22,256 nt of DNA from Fidelibacterota bacterium (lineage in GTDB: Bacteria > Fidelibacterota > JAANXI01), in the NCBI GenBank assembly GCA_018263365.1, contig JAANXI010000130.1, positions 1 through 22,256 on the forward strand, given 5' to 3'. This document shows, piece after piece, positions 15,398 to 22,256 of this stretch. Numbering within the stretch: position 1 is the stretch's first letter; each line of letters starts with the position of its first letter. Under the pieces are notes generated by a model. The model did no database searches and was not told the DNA's origin. It worked only from the letters and a program-made list of their open reading frames with translations. The position numbers and the translations under genes are program-made.

Positions 15398-15970
15398 ATG
15401 TTTGAAACCATCGCACAAAAGGTGGCGACAACTGCCATCGCAATCGGGTCGTTGTTTTTTACATCAATCACCGGGACCAATGCCGTCTTCGACAACCCCC
15501 AGATTGATGTCAACGGAAGTAAAATCACCATCACCGCCCAGCTCAAAAATTGCTATACCGAAGAAATGGATCAACTGTTTCGATCCGGGCAGCAGGTGCG
15601 GTTTTACTTTCGCGTTTCCATCCGGGAACAGAAATCCGATAAGGTCATTATCGTCAAAGATTTCTATCATCGGATCAAGTACAGCCTTGTTGATAACTAC
15701 TATCAGGTGTATTTTTCCGAAACCGATCAGACGGTAAATGCGGTGACGCTGGAGGAAGCGCAAGAGGAGATGGCGTCTATCACCCAATATGAGATCATTG
15801 ATGCGGAGTATCTGGATCGTGATAAACAGTATTACATCCAGGTGACTGCGTATATGAAAAACATCCGATTACCGGGTATGCAGGAAGATATTCACCTGAT
15901 GAGTTACTGGAAGGGAGTAGAACCGACCATCAAATCGGACGCCTTCGATAAAACCGTGCTGGCGCTATGA
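15398..15970 (+). CDS. Secreted DUF4390-type protein
   Basis: A 190-residue exported protein of unknown biochemical role. Residues 1-29 form a signal peptide (TNA|VF). The body resembles DUF4390 proteins: NPQIDVNGSKITITAQLKN, then LFRSGQQVRFYFRVSIRE, and a late YYIQVTAYMKNIRLP strand pair. Its stop overlaps the start of the histidine kinase gene (ATGA), so the two are translationally coupled. Its constant position before a NtrY-like sensor suggests that it feeds information to the kinase's periplasmic part, which is inference. ATG 15398 is the first start after in-frame stops; its ribosome binding site is weak. Confidence 0.75.
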   Translation: MFETIAQKVATTAIAIGSLFFTSITGTNAVFDNPQIDVNGSKITITAQLKNCYTEEMDQLFRSGQQVRFYFRVSIREQKSDKVIIVKDFYHRIKYSLVDNYYQVYFSETDQTVNAVTLEEAQEEMASITQYEIIDAEYLDRDKQYYIQVTAYMKNIRLPGMQEDIHLMSYWKGVEPTIKSDAFDKTVLAL

Positions 15971-17193
15971 GAAAATTTGTTCCGTCCTTCCGTCTGCAGA
16001 TTATCCTGCTTGTGTCAATTCTCCTCACCGCCTCCGTATTGGTATTTCGCAGCTACTTCATCGACAGTTTCCGGACGTTTCAGAACCAGATCGAATACCT
16101 GGAACTGGACTCGAAAATCATCTCGCTTTATCAGGAATATCAGGATGACATGGAGGCCGGCGCAACGGATGAGTTCAAGAACGAAGTCGAAAACCTGCTG
16201 ATGGACGTCAAACAGATTGAGTTAGCCGGCGATTTTTTCGAGCGGGAAATCAAGGTGTACTCCATCTTTATTTTCGTCTTCCTGATTTTGACTGTGCTCA
16301 TCATTTTTCTGGTATCGTTCGGCCTCATTACCAGGCCGTTGGCCCGTCTCCAGGAAGCCACCAAAGAACTGGCCGGCGGGAATCTGGATATCCACGTGAA
16401 AGAAAGCCCGTTCTCGCCGATTAATGACCTGATTGTTTCGTTCAATGCAATGACCGCCGAGCTGGTGGAAAACCGCAATAAACTCCTGGAAGCGGAAAAA
16501 GAGATGATGTGGCGTGAAATGGCGCAGGTTATGGCCCACGAGATTAAAAATCCGCTGACACCCATTCGTCTCCAGACCCAGCGCCTGGAAAACAAATATA
16601 TGATGGGCAGCGATAACCTGGACAAGGTCTTTAGCGAGGTGATGAAAATCGTCAATGAAGAGGTTGATAATCTCCAGGCCCTGGTAAACCAATTTCGCGA
16701 TTTTGCAAAGATGCCGTCAGCGAATTTTGAAGAATATTCGCTGAAAGAACAGCTCCGCGAAATCGTGATGCCGTACGATTCGGAGGTAAATATAATCTGC
16801 GAGATTGAAGAAGACCCGCCGCAATTCTACGGCGATAAAATGCAGATGAAACAGGTATTTGTCAATCTGGTGCAAAACGCCATCCAGTCCATGGACTCGC
16901 AGGAGGACGCGGAACTTCGCATCCATGCTGAATACGATGATCCGAATTTCGTCATCACCGTATCGGATAATGGCAGCGGGATTCCCAAAGAAGATATGGA
17001 GAAAATATTCAAACCGTATTTCACCAAAAAGAAAAAGGGCACGGGACTTGGGCTGGCGATTGTGAAGCGAATCGTCCAAAGTCATGAAGGCACAATTGAA
17101 GTGGACAGCGGACCCGGCGAGGGCACGACATTTATCATCAAAATCGGCATCTCTCCCGAAAGCCGGGATAAGTACGGTGAAATAGAAACTTGA
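15967..17193 (+). CDS. NtrY-like membrane sensor histidine kinase
   Basis: A 408-residue inner-membrane kinase. Two transmembrane segments (about 10-30 and 98-121) enclose a periplasmic loop of about 67 residues. A HAMP domain follows (about 122-170). His191 in MAHEIKNPLTPIR is the phosphoacceptor, and this motif is typical of the NtrB/NtrY group. The ATP-binding domain shows VNLVQNAIQSM (N box, 299-309), SDNGSGIP (G1, 333-340), FKPYFTKKKKGTGLGLAI (F and G2 boxes, 348-365) and the late GPGEGTTF. No PAS domain is evident. It overlaps the DUF4390 gene by four bases. Its partner is almost surely the NtrC-type regulator at 17693, although a four-helix cassette now lies between. The stimulus is unknown. 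Confidence 0.92.
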   Translation: MRKFVPSFRLQIILLVSILLTASVLVFRSYFIDSFRTFQNQIEYLELDSKIISLYQEYQDDMEAGATDEFKNEVENLLMDVKQIELAGDFFEREIKVYSIFIFVFLILTVLIIFLVSFGLITRPLARLQEATKELAGGNLDIHVKESPFSPINDLIVSFNAMTAELVENRNKLLEAEKEMMWREMAQVMAHEIKNPLTPIRLQTQRLENKYMMGSDNLDKVFSEVMKIVNEEVDNLQALVNQFRDFAKMPSANFEEYSLKEQLREIVMPYDSEVNIICEIEEDPPQFYGDKMQMKQVFVNLVQNAIQSMDSQEDAELRIHAEYDDPNFVITVSDNGSGIPKEDMEKIFKPYFTKKKKGTGLGLAIVKRIVQSHEGTIEVDSGPGEGTTFIIKIGISPESRDKYGEIET

Positions 17194-17194
17194 A

Positions 17195-17218
17195 ATTTGA
17201 AACCTGACACTGGAAACT
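17195..17218 (+). repeat. Left inverted repeat flanking the four-helix cassette
   Basis: Starts with ATTTGAAACCTG and ends with ACTGGAAACT, one base after the kinase stop codon. It is complementary to 17655-17678 at 21 of 24 positions. Confidence 0.75.
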
Positions 17219-17283
17219 GGCAGAGATAATACAATTCTGTTACCTTCTTTGTATGTTAGGAATAAATCTCCAAGGAATATTCT

Positions 17284-17635
17284 ATGAAAGAAGTATATGA
17301 ATTGAATGTGTACCAATTGGCGGAGAACTTGGCAGATAAAGTCTGGTATAACTTTGATGAATGGCTTGTAAAAGTACAGAACACTATCGGCTATCAGATT
17401 ATTCGCTCAGTAGATAGCATCAGTGCCAATATTGCAGAAGGATTTGGTCCGCTATACGCCGAAGGAGAGAAAACTTTTTTACAGATATGCAAGGGGCTCC
17501 TTCGAAGAAACAAAGTGTTGGTTACGAAAATTAATTCGCCGAAATTTAATCTCGAATAATATATCAGAAGAATACAGAGATATAATTGATGAGTTGGGCC
17601 CGAAACTCAATGCATTCATAAACGCAACTAAGTAG
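17284..17635 (+). pseudogene. Four-helix-bundle (S23 / 23S rRNA intervening-sequence type) protein gene, frameshifted
   Basis: The frame from ATG 17284 encodes a typical family start (YELNVYQLAENLADKVW, then RSVDSISANIAEGFGPLYAEGEK). At a run of six T (17475-17480) the family sequence moves to the next frame: YARGSFEETKCWLRK, then ISEEYRDIIDELGPKLNAFINATK, to the stop at 17635. Removing one T gives one protein of about 117 residues, the normal length. The break may be real decay, a base-calling error at a homopolymer, or slippage. CAAGGAATATT precedes the start. Family members form small pentameric helical bundles and are often found in dispersed intergenic cassettes or inside rRNA genes; their role is unclear. 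The inverted repeats around it suggest an inserted unit. Confidence 0.85.
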
Positions 17636-17654
17636 ATGCTTTTATCGAATTTCG

Positions 17655-17678
17655 AGTTTCCAGTAACAAGTTTCAAAT
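17655..17678 (-). repeat. Right inverted repeat flanking the four-helix cassette
   Basis: Reads ATTTGAAACTTGTTACTGG on the minus strand and continues to AAACT. It ends 14 bases before the NtrC-type start, just ahead of its G-rich ribosome binding site. Confidence 0.75.
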
Positions 17679-17692
17679 CCCGGGGGGATTAA

Positions 17693-19048
17693 ATGAACGT
17701 TCTGGTTGTTGACGACGAAAAAAATATTCGGATTTCACTCGGGAGTATTCTCGAAGACGAGGGTTACGATGTGATCACCGCCGAAACCGGTGAAGAGGGA
17801 TTGCGGGCGCTGGACAATAATCCCATCGATTTAATCCTGCTGGATGTTAAGCTCCCCGGCATGGATGGAGTGGAAGCCCTCGAAAAAATTCTGGAGAAAA
17901 ACGAGGACATGGATGTTATCATGATCTCCGGGCACAGCGACATCAGCATTGCTGTTAAGGCCATTAAAATGGGCGCGTACGATTTTATGGAAAAGCCGCT
18001 TTCTCTGCCAAAGATTGTGGTGGCAGCGCGCAACATTGCCGAAAAACAGCGTCTCTATCAGCGCTTCCGGCAGGAAAAAGAAGAGATGGACGATCAGTAC
18101 CGAATCGTCGGTGAATCCCCACAGATTGAGGAGGTGCGGGAAGTCATCAAAAAAGTTGCCGGGCAGGAATCCAAGGTACTCATCCGGGGAGAAAGCGGCA
18201 CCGGCAAAGAGCTGGTGGCCTACGCCATCCACGCCAAAAGCAGCCGGAAGCAAGGGCCGTTCGGCAAATTCAACTGCGCTGCCATACCAAACGAACTGGT
18301 GGAAAGCGAACTGTTCGGCCACGAAAAGGGCGCATTCACCGGCGCGGAAAAGCGTAAACTCGGCAAGCTGGAATTGGCCGACGGCGGCACGCTCTTCCTC
18401 GATGAGATCGGGGATATGAACCTGGACGCCCAGGCCAAGGTGCTTCGGGTCATCCAGGAGGGGAAATTCGAACGCGTCGGCGGCAATGAAACCATTGATA
18501 TCGATGTGCGTATCCTGGCTGCCACGAACAAAAATCTGGAACAAATGATCGAAAACGGTACGTTCCGTGAAGATCTGTTTTACCGGCTCAATGTCATTCC
18601 CATTGAAATTCCGCCGCTGCGGGAACGAACCGGAGACGTCGATATCCTATTGGATTATTACCTGGGATACTTCGCCAACGATCTTAAAACCGATCCCAAG
18701 GAATTTTCAGACGAGGCCCTTAAACTGCTCCGGACTTATGAGTGGCCCGGCAATATCCGCGAACTCCGGAATCTGGTGGAGCGGATGTACATCCTGACCA
18801 GCGGGGATGTCATTGAAGCCGACGATGTCCGATCAAGCCTCACCTCCGACGAAGCACCGGGCGGCGGCTCGTATCCCTTTCTGGAGACCAAAGATTTTTC
18901 CGAAGTCCGGAAGGAGTTCGAAGTCTACTATCTGAAGCGTCAGCTGGAAAAATTCGACTGGAACATCAGCGAAGTGGCCGACCACCTCGGCATGGCGCAG
19001 CCGAATCTCTCCCGGAAGATCAAACAGCTAAACATAGAAAAACAGTAA
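17693..19048 (+). CDS. NtrC-family sigma54-dependent response regulator
   Basis: A 451-residue cytosolic activator. The receiver domain (1-120) has Asp8, Asp9, the phosphoacceptor Asp51 in LLDVKLPGMDG, Ser79 and Lys101. The AAA+ domain (about 138-370) has Walker A GESGTGKE (166-173), an intact GAFTGA (213-218) that contacts sigma54, Walker B GTLFLDEIG (232-240) and arginine fingers in FREDLFYRLN. The C-terminal Fis-type helix-turn-helix is at about 422-445 (WNISEVADHLGMAQPNLSRKI). GGGGGG precedes ATG 17693. It would be phosphorylated by the kinase at 15967. The two sigma54 promoters 4 to 6 kb upstream, with matching activator elements, are its obvious candidate targets. Whether it should be called NtrX or another paralogue cannot be decided here. 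Confidence 0.95.
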   Translation: MNVLVVDDEKNIRISLGSILEDEGYDVITAETGEEGLRALDNNPIDLILLDVKLPGMDGVEALEKILEKNEDMDVIMISGHSDISIAVKAIKMGAYDFMEKPLSLPKIVVAARNIAEKQRLYQRFRQEKEEMDDQYRIVGESPQIEEVREVIKKVAGQESKVLIRGESGTGKELVAYAIHAKSSRKQGPFGKFNCAAIPNELVESELFGHEKGAFTGAEKRKLGKLELADGGTLFLDEIGDMNLDAQAKVLRVIQEGKFERVGGNETIDIDVRILAATNKNLEQMIENGTFREDLFYRLNVIPIEIPPLRERTGDVDILLDYYLGYFANDLKTDPKEFSDEALKLLRTYEWPGNIRELRNLVERMYILTSGDVIEADDVRSSLTSDEAPGGGSYPFLETKDFSEVRKEFEVYYLKRQLEKFDWNISEVADHLGMAQPNLSRKIKQLNIEKQ

Positions 19049-19053
19049 AACAC

Positions 19054-19120
19054 CAGTGTTCAGGTATTCGAGTGTTCAAGTTTTTTTGTATTACTTGAAC
19101 ACCTGAGCACACGAACACTG
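19054..19120. repeat. GTGTTCAG-type hairpin repeat, copy 2
   Basis: Arms of 28 bases (19054-19081 and 19093-19120) are complementary at 22 of 28 positions, with an 11-base T-rich loop. The sequence closely matches the copy at 6642-6728, but the loop differs. It follows the response-regulator stop codon and may act as its terminator. Confidence 0.8.
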
Positions 19121-19136
19121 TAACACTGCCGGTTTC

Positions 19137-19502
19137 ATGGATAAAAACTACATCAAACAAACATCGCCTGTCACCATTCCCACCGATGACGAGAAGCTCA
19201 TCGAGGAGCACTTTGGAAACGCCAGCACGGGCGAAGATGCCTTCAGCGTGGCGCACATGGTGGCCCCGCCCGGCTGGAGCGAGCCGCCCCAGGAACCGGA
19301 ATTCAACGAAATCACCATCATGATCTCGGGGAAAAAACACGTGACCATCGATGGAGACGAGGTGGAGCTCTCCGCCGGAGAATCGTTGTTGGTCCGGGCC
19401 GGAGCCCGGGTGCAGTATTCTAATCCCTTCGATGAACCGGCAGAATACTGGTCGGTATGCTTACCCGCATTCACGCCTGAACGCGTAAATCGGAAACAGT
19501 AA
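19137..19502 (+). CDS. Small single-domain cupin protein
   Basis: A 121-residue cytosolic protein with one cupin barrel, about 40-112. Cupin motif 1 is PGWSEPPQEPEFNEITIMISG and motif 2 is GESLLVRAGARVQYSNP. The usual metal ligands are altered: the HxH of motif 1 is absent (Glu and Pro at those places) and the His of motif 2 is Gln, so a classical Fe or Mn dioxygenase site is unlikely. Ligand binding or a different metal site remains possible. The ATG at 19137 has only a poor ribosome binding site. It begins 16 bases after the repeat that follows the regulator gene; no functional link is apparent. Confidence 0.85.
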   Translation: MDKNYIKQTSPVTIPTDDEKLIEEHFGNASTGEDAFSVAHMVAPPGWSEPPQEPEFNEITIMISGKKHVTIDGDEVELSAGESLLVRAGARVQYSNPFDEPAEYWSVCLPAFTPERVNRKQ

Positions 19503-19585
19503 TACTTTTATCTCCAAATAGTAGACACAACAGTTGCCTCCTCAGCCCGGCCTTTTCTTTTTCCTGTTTGGAAACTCCCGCCAGT

Positions 19586-19615
19586 CGTATTACATTTATT
19601 TAAATTTGTAATACG
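19586..19615. promoter_or_regulatory. NikR-type operator candidate
   Basis: A perfect inverted repeat CGTATTACA / TGTAATACG has half-sites GTATTAC and GTAATAC separated by 14 bases. This is the spacing and near-consensus of nickel-regulator NikR sites as I remember them (GTATGA-N16-TCATAC in enterics, GTGTTAC-N13/14-GTAACAC in other groups). It stands just upstream of two genes resembling nickel-transport accessory proteins. TAAATTTG inside it also resembles a Bacteroidetes-type -7 box. Confidence 0.55.
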
Positions 19616-19617
19616 TT

Positions 19618-20223
19618 TTGGATGAATCACAGGAGAAAGATCAATGTTCCGACTCATCACGAAAGTTGCTGCAATTTGCGATAACCAGCGGACACGATTT
19701 CCCCGCAGGAGATTTTCTTTTCAAAAATGAATTACTTCATAGCGTGAAAAAAAAGTTACCAAATGCAAATATCTCCGATGTTACCATCTCAACCTTGGGA
19801 AATCGACGAGTTGGCAGTGTGACTCCGGAGAAACCCGCTCCGTTTCTTCTTCGGTTTGTTCTGAAAAGGCCACAAATGCCGGAGCCGATCTTTTGGGGAC
19901 AAACCGCAATATTTCCGGAAAACTCAGACACAACGGTTTCGGAATTCATATCATTTGGAACAGGGCTTGAAGTCGGCATAAAAACTGGCAGGCAAGGATT
20001 CATCGTTGGCAACACCATTCATTTACAATTGTTATACGAAGGGAAGCCTGTTTCAGGGACGCTGGCTATTATGCCGGTGGAGCACAAAACTACATACCTG
20101 ACGGTCTCACAAAACCGGCAGGCGGGATTCTCGCTCCGGCAACCGGGAATGTACCTGATAACGGCAAGCCATAACGGAAAAAACTGTTCCACAACATTTA
20201 ACGTACGTCAAACCGGGAAATAA
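19618..20223 (+). CDS. DUF4198-like exported protein, N-terminus probably frameshifted
   Basis: The open frame runs from a TTG at 19618 (201 codons) but lacks a ribosome binding site and a signal peptide there. A better start is ATG 19644, eight bases after AGGAG and encoding a signal-like MFRLITKVAAI, but it is in another frame and stops at 19730. Skipping one base near 19660-19670 joins it to FAITSGHDFPAGD, which resembles the HDF seen after the signal peptide in DUF4198 proteins. The C-terminal half (GLEVGIKTG...GNTIHLQLLYEGKPVSGTLAIM...GMYLITASHNG) is a typical DUF4198 beta-sandwich, a family often found with Ni/Co transport genes. The next gene starts one base after its stop. Function is inferred from the family and the operator. 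Confidence 0.65.
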   Translation: MDESQEKDQCSDSSRKLLQFAITSGHDFPAGDFLFKNELLHSVKKKLPNANISDVTISTLGNRRVGSVTPEKPAPFLLRFVLKRPQMPEPIFWGQTAIFPENSDTTVSEFISFGTGLEVGIKTGRQGFIVGNTIHLQLLYEGKPVSGTLAIMPVEHKTTYLTVSQNRQAGFSLRQPGMYLITASHNGKNCSTTFNVRQTGK

Positions 20224-20224
20224 T

Positions 20225-20650
20225 ATGAGATATTGCATATATATTTTTCTTCTTGCGTTTTTTCCAATATCGACCTGGGCACACGGGGTTGAATATTCTG
20301 TGTTCAATGAGGGAGTGGGGATTGAAGCCAGGTACAAGGACGGAACTCCAATCGCCTTTTCCGATGTAAGTCTGTATCGACCTGGGAACACGGGGGCAGT
20401 TTTCCAGCAGGGGATGACGGATAAACACGGCCGGTTTATGTTCGCTCCGGATACCGCCGGTCAGTGGACAATCGAAGTCGATGACGGGATGGGACACGGA
20501 CTTATTAAGGAGATTACCGTATCAGAAGCCCTGAACCTGTCAGACGTTTCGCACCACGGCATGGCGCGCTGGCAGGAGATTTTAGTAGGCGTAAGCATCA
20601 TCTTGGGGATCACCGGGATCGGTTTTTACGTTATGGCAAGAAAAGAATAA
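20225..20650 (+). CDS. NikL-like membrane-anchored protein (nickel transport accessory)
   Basis: A 141-residue protein. A signal peptide at 1-19 is cut before HGVEY, leaving His at or near the mature N-terminus. A small beta-sandwich follows (about 25-100: IEARYKDGTPIAFSDVSLY, TDKHGRFMFAPDTAGQWTIEVDDGMGHG), and a single C-terminal transmembrane helix lies at about 117-137. This matches the layout of NikL/CbiL-type auxiliary subunits of ECF nickel/cobalt transporters. The core subunits (NikM/CbiM, NikQ, NikO) are not in the window. It is separated by one base from the DUF4198-like gene, so the two are co-translated, probably under the NikR-type operator. Cobalt, or a non-transport metal-binding role, is possible. 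Confidence 0.7.
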   Translation: MRYCIYIFLLAFFPISTWAHGVEYSVFNEGVGIEARYKDGTPIAFSDVSLYRPGNTGAVFQQGMTDKHGRFMFAPDTAGQWTIEVDDGMGHGLIKEITVSEALNLSDVSHHGMARWQEILVGVSIILGITGIGFYVMARKE

Positions 20651-20803
20651 TTTGTTTTAACCTGAATAAGTTCTAAACGGATTGTACTGATAAAATAATC
20701 AATGATAACTTACGAAATAACATGCCTTTGTAGAGAATCCGTCGCAGAAACTCGGATTGCTTAATCAAAAACCGTATTTATGAATCGTGCAGGTTAACTG
20801 ATT

Positions 20804-21094
20804 ATGCGACGAGTTATACCAACAATAGTGGTTATTTTCCTCTTGGTTTTGGGATGCAGCACCGAAGAAATCATTTCCGACAGGGGAACCATCAGATACA
20901 TCGATCTGGAAGGCGGATTTTACGGCATCATAGCAGATAACGGAGAACGATATGATCCGCTTAACTTGCCCGAAGAGTTCAAGCAGGATAGCCTGCGGGT
21001 CAAATTCACCGCTGTGGAGGCAAAGGAACAAGCCTCATTTCACATGTGGGGAACGATCGTCGAAATCACCCGTATCGAAAAGGTGAAAGAGTAA
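20804..21094 (+). CDS. Small lipoprotein, function unknown
   Basis: A 96-residue protein with a classic lipoprotein signal: hydrophobic residues 4-16, lipobox LVLGC and Cys18. The mature part of about 78 residues is strand-rich (RGTIRYIDLEGGFYGIIADNG, then LRVKFTAVEA) and looks like a small OB-type barrel as found in many short lipoproteins. No motif shows a function. The gap before it (20651-20803) shows no clear promoter or terminator. Its stop is one base from the stop of the convergent gene on the other strand, so no separate terminator fits between them. Confidence 0.75.
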   Translation: MRRVIPTIVVIFLLVLGCSTEEIISDRGTIRYIDLEGGFYGIIADNGERYDPLNLPEEFKQDSLRVKFTAVEAKEQASFHMWGTIVEITRIEKVKE

Positions 21095-21095
21095 C

Positions 21096-22256
21096 TCACA
21101 GCGGTTTTGCCAGGACGATCGTCTCGATTTTTTCACGCTGTTTTCCGTTCATTGGCTTGTATTCAATTTGGACAAGGTACATGCCAATTGGCGCCGGCCG
21201 ATCTTTGTAGTCGTTTCCGTCCCAAAACCATGACTGCCGAACCGGCGCCGGTTTATCCCGGACCAGTGTTTTGATAGTCCGGCCCACGGTATCAAAGATG
21301 CGAATGGTTGCGTACTGCAACGCTGCTTCTCCGGAGTAGGATATTCGCAGTAAGTCATCAAAACCGTCATCGTCCGGAGAAAATGTTGATGGAACTATCG
21401 TCCATCCTGTATTCGCAGAATCCACGTTGAAATACAGACTGTTCTCAGCACCGGGAGTCGCACCGCGCTGGTTCACTGATGCCTTCCAGTTGCTCGCAGA
21501 ATGGTCTCCCTTTTCGAGATGCAGACGTTCCTGGGATCGCCCAGTCATTAGATCCCAATCTTCAGTATAAGTAAGCGAGTCAATAAGATATCCGTATTGG
21601 TCGAACAGGCGAATAGTCCCCCCGTCATTTGGCAGGCTGGCCCATGAATCGCCGGATAAATTGTGACCGGTCTCCAGAGATATTCCGTCCTCGGTAATTA
21701 CGCCGTATTCATCCGGGAGCAGATACGACGCCGAGCCGAGAATCACGCGTCGCTCATTAACCGCCAAAATCCACTGTCCCATCGGAATAGAATCATTGGA
21801 AATATTTACAATTTCGGTGAATTCCTGAGGAATCACTTCCGACGGATCAGCCAGAAATTCGTTAAATATGATCGATTGGGGGTTGAAAGGAATCCAAATA
21901 TCCGAAAAGGCCGATTCCGTTTTACCGTCAAATGCGGCTTCCGCAATGAGCGTGCGGTATCCCGAATACATTGATGCAGCGATATCGAAAGCAACATCTG
22001 TGGTATCCGCCGGTGGAATCCCGGAGATGGATTCCGTGGCGCGAATTTCTTCCTCACTCAGTATGGAGTCCGCATTTCCATCAAATCCCACAATTAATGT
22101 AAGTTGAGAAGTTGTATCCAGCCCCGTATTTACGGCCCGAAACTCTGTCAAAATCGTTTTACCTGGTGGAGCAGATTGGATAGTATCTGTGCGGATCAGG
22201 TTCAGTGAGTTTGCTGCAGTCACGGCGATTGAGTTCATGCATCCCGGCGTACCACC
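21096..22256 (-). CDS. Lamin-tail domain surface protein, 5' end beyond the window
   Basis: The reading frame runs to the right edge of the window without an upstream stop. The first internal Met (22238) is not the start, because the residues before it (GGTPG) belong to the end of a first lamin-tail (LTD) domain. Visible parts are that LTD end, a CARDB-like beta domain, a second LTD domain (IIFNEFLADPSEVIPQEFTEIVNIS through RGATPGAENSLYF) and a C-terminal module. The module has FSPDDDGFDDLLRI, ATIRIFDTVGRTIKTL and GMYLVQIEY, the FlgD/T9SS-like end used by exported proteins of this group. The 387 visible codons are therefore only the C-terminal portion of a large secreted protein. Its binding target is unknown. 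Confidence 0.85.
   Translation of the reverse strand, partial: GGTPGCMNSIAVTAANSLNLIRTDTIQSAPPGKTILTEFRAVNTGLDTTSQLTLIVGFDGNADSILSEEEIRATESISGIPPADTTDVAFDIAASMYSGYRTLIAEAAFDGKTESAFSDIWIPFNPQSIIFNEFLADPSEVIPQEFTEIVNISNDSIPMGQWILAVNERRVILGSASYLLPDEYGVITEDGISLETGHNLSGDSWASLPNDGGTIRLFDQYGYLIDSLTYTEDWDLMTGRSQERLHLEKGDHSASNWKASVNQRGATPGAENSLYFNVDSANTGWTIVPSTFSPDDDGFDDLLRISYSGEAALQYATIRIFDTVGRTIKTLVRDKPAPVRQSWFWDGNDYKDRPAPIGMYLVQIEYKPMNGKQREKIETIVLAKPL

Overview
The window looks like a chromosomal segment of a Gram-negative bacterium of the FCB supergroup, in the Calditrichaeota / KSB1 / Marinimicrobia / Ignavibacteria range. The clues are a T9SS C-terminal sorting domain of the NYPNPFNP type, a lamin-tail surface protein with an SPDDDG module, lipoproteins, a four-helix-bundle (S23-type) cassette, and several palindromic intergenic repeat families of the kind common in these genomes. 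Genus and species cannot be read from the sequence. No rRNA, tRNA, CRISPR array or transposase gene was seen.

Layout. (1) 1-2285: acetyl-CoA synthetase (acs) with a clear sigma70-type promoter and a strong terminator. (2) 2286-2762: a gene-free stretch built from palindromic elements, including two with the same pseudoknot-capable plan, then a 16-bp perfect palindrome just before a cation efflux gene. (3) 2763-6629: CDF transporter, an isocitrate/isopropylmalate dehydrogenase family enzyme and an MmgE/PrpD family protein. (4) 6640-8665: a repeat element, a small lipoprotein, a decayed D-aminopeptidase (dppA-like) pseudogene and a DUF1571-type secreted protein. (5) 8788-11040: a large LVIVD-repeat protein exported by the type IX secretion system. 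(6) 11100-19048: a candidate signalling module, described below. (7) 19137-21094: a cupin, a DUF4198-like and NikL-like pair behind a NikR-type operator, and a small lipoprotein. (8) 21096-22256, minus strand: a lamin-tail domain surface protein that runs off the right edge.

Most interesting content. Two near-canonical sigma54 (-24/-12) promoters precede a secreted four-repeat protein (11299) and a tandem pair of PDZ-plus-putative-beta-barrel proteins (12365 and 13993). Both promoters carry the same upstream AT-rich element. Its ATAT cores sit at offsets 0, 11, 21 and 32, in helical phase, and it lies exactly 126 bp upstream of the -24 element in both cases, although the DNA between element and promoter has diverged. 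Downstream on the same strand are a DUF4390 protein, a NtrY-like membrane histidine kinase and an NtrC-family activator with an intact GAFTGA motif. The simplest reading is a local envelope-sensing two-component system that drives the repeat and PDZ-barrel genes through sigma54. The regulatory link is inferred. The promoter and element geometry is read directly from the sequence.

The kinase and regulator genes are separated by a four-helix-bundle gene that is flanked by inverted repeats and contains a frameshift, so it looks like an inserted cassette. Three genes (7262, 17284 and 19618/19644) appear frameshifted. The dppA copy has also lost an internal block and is a true pseudogene. The other two could be decay or base-calling errors.
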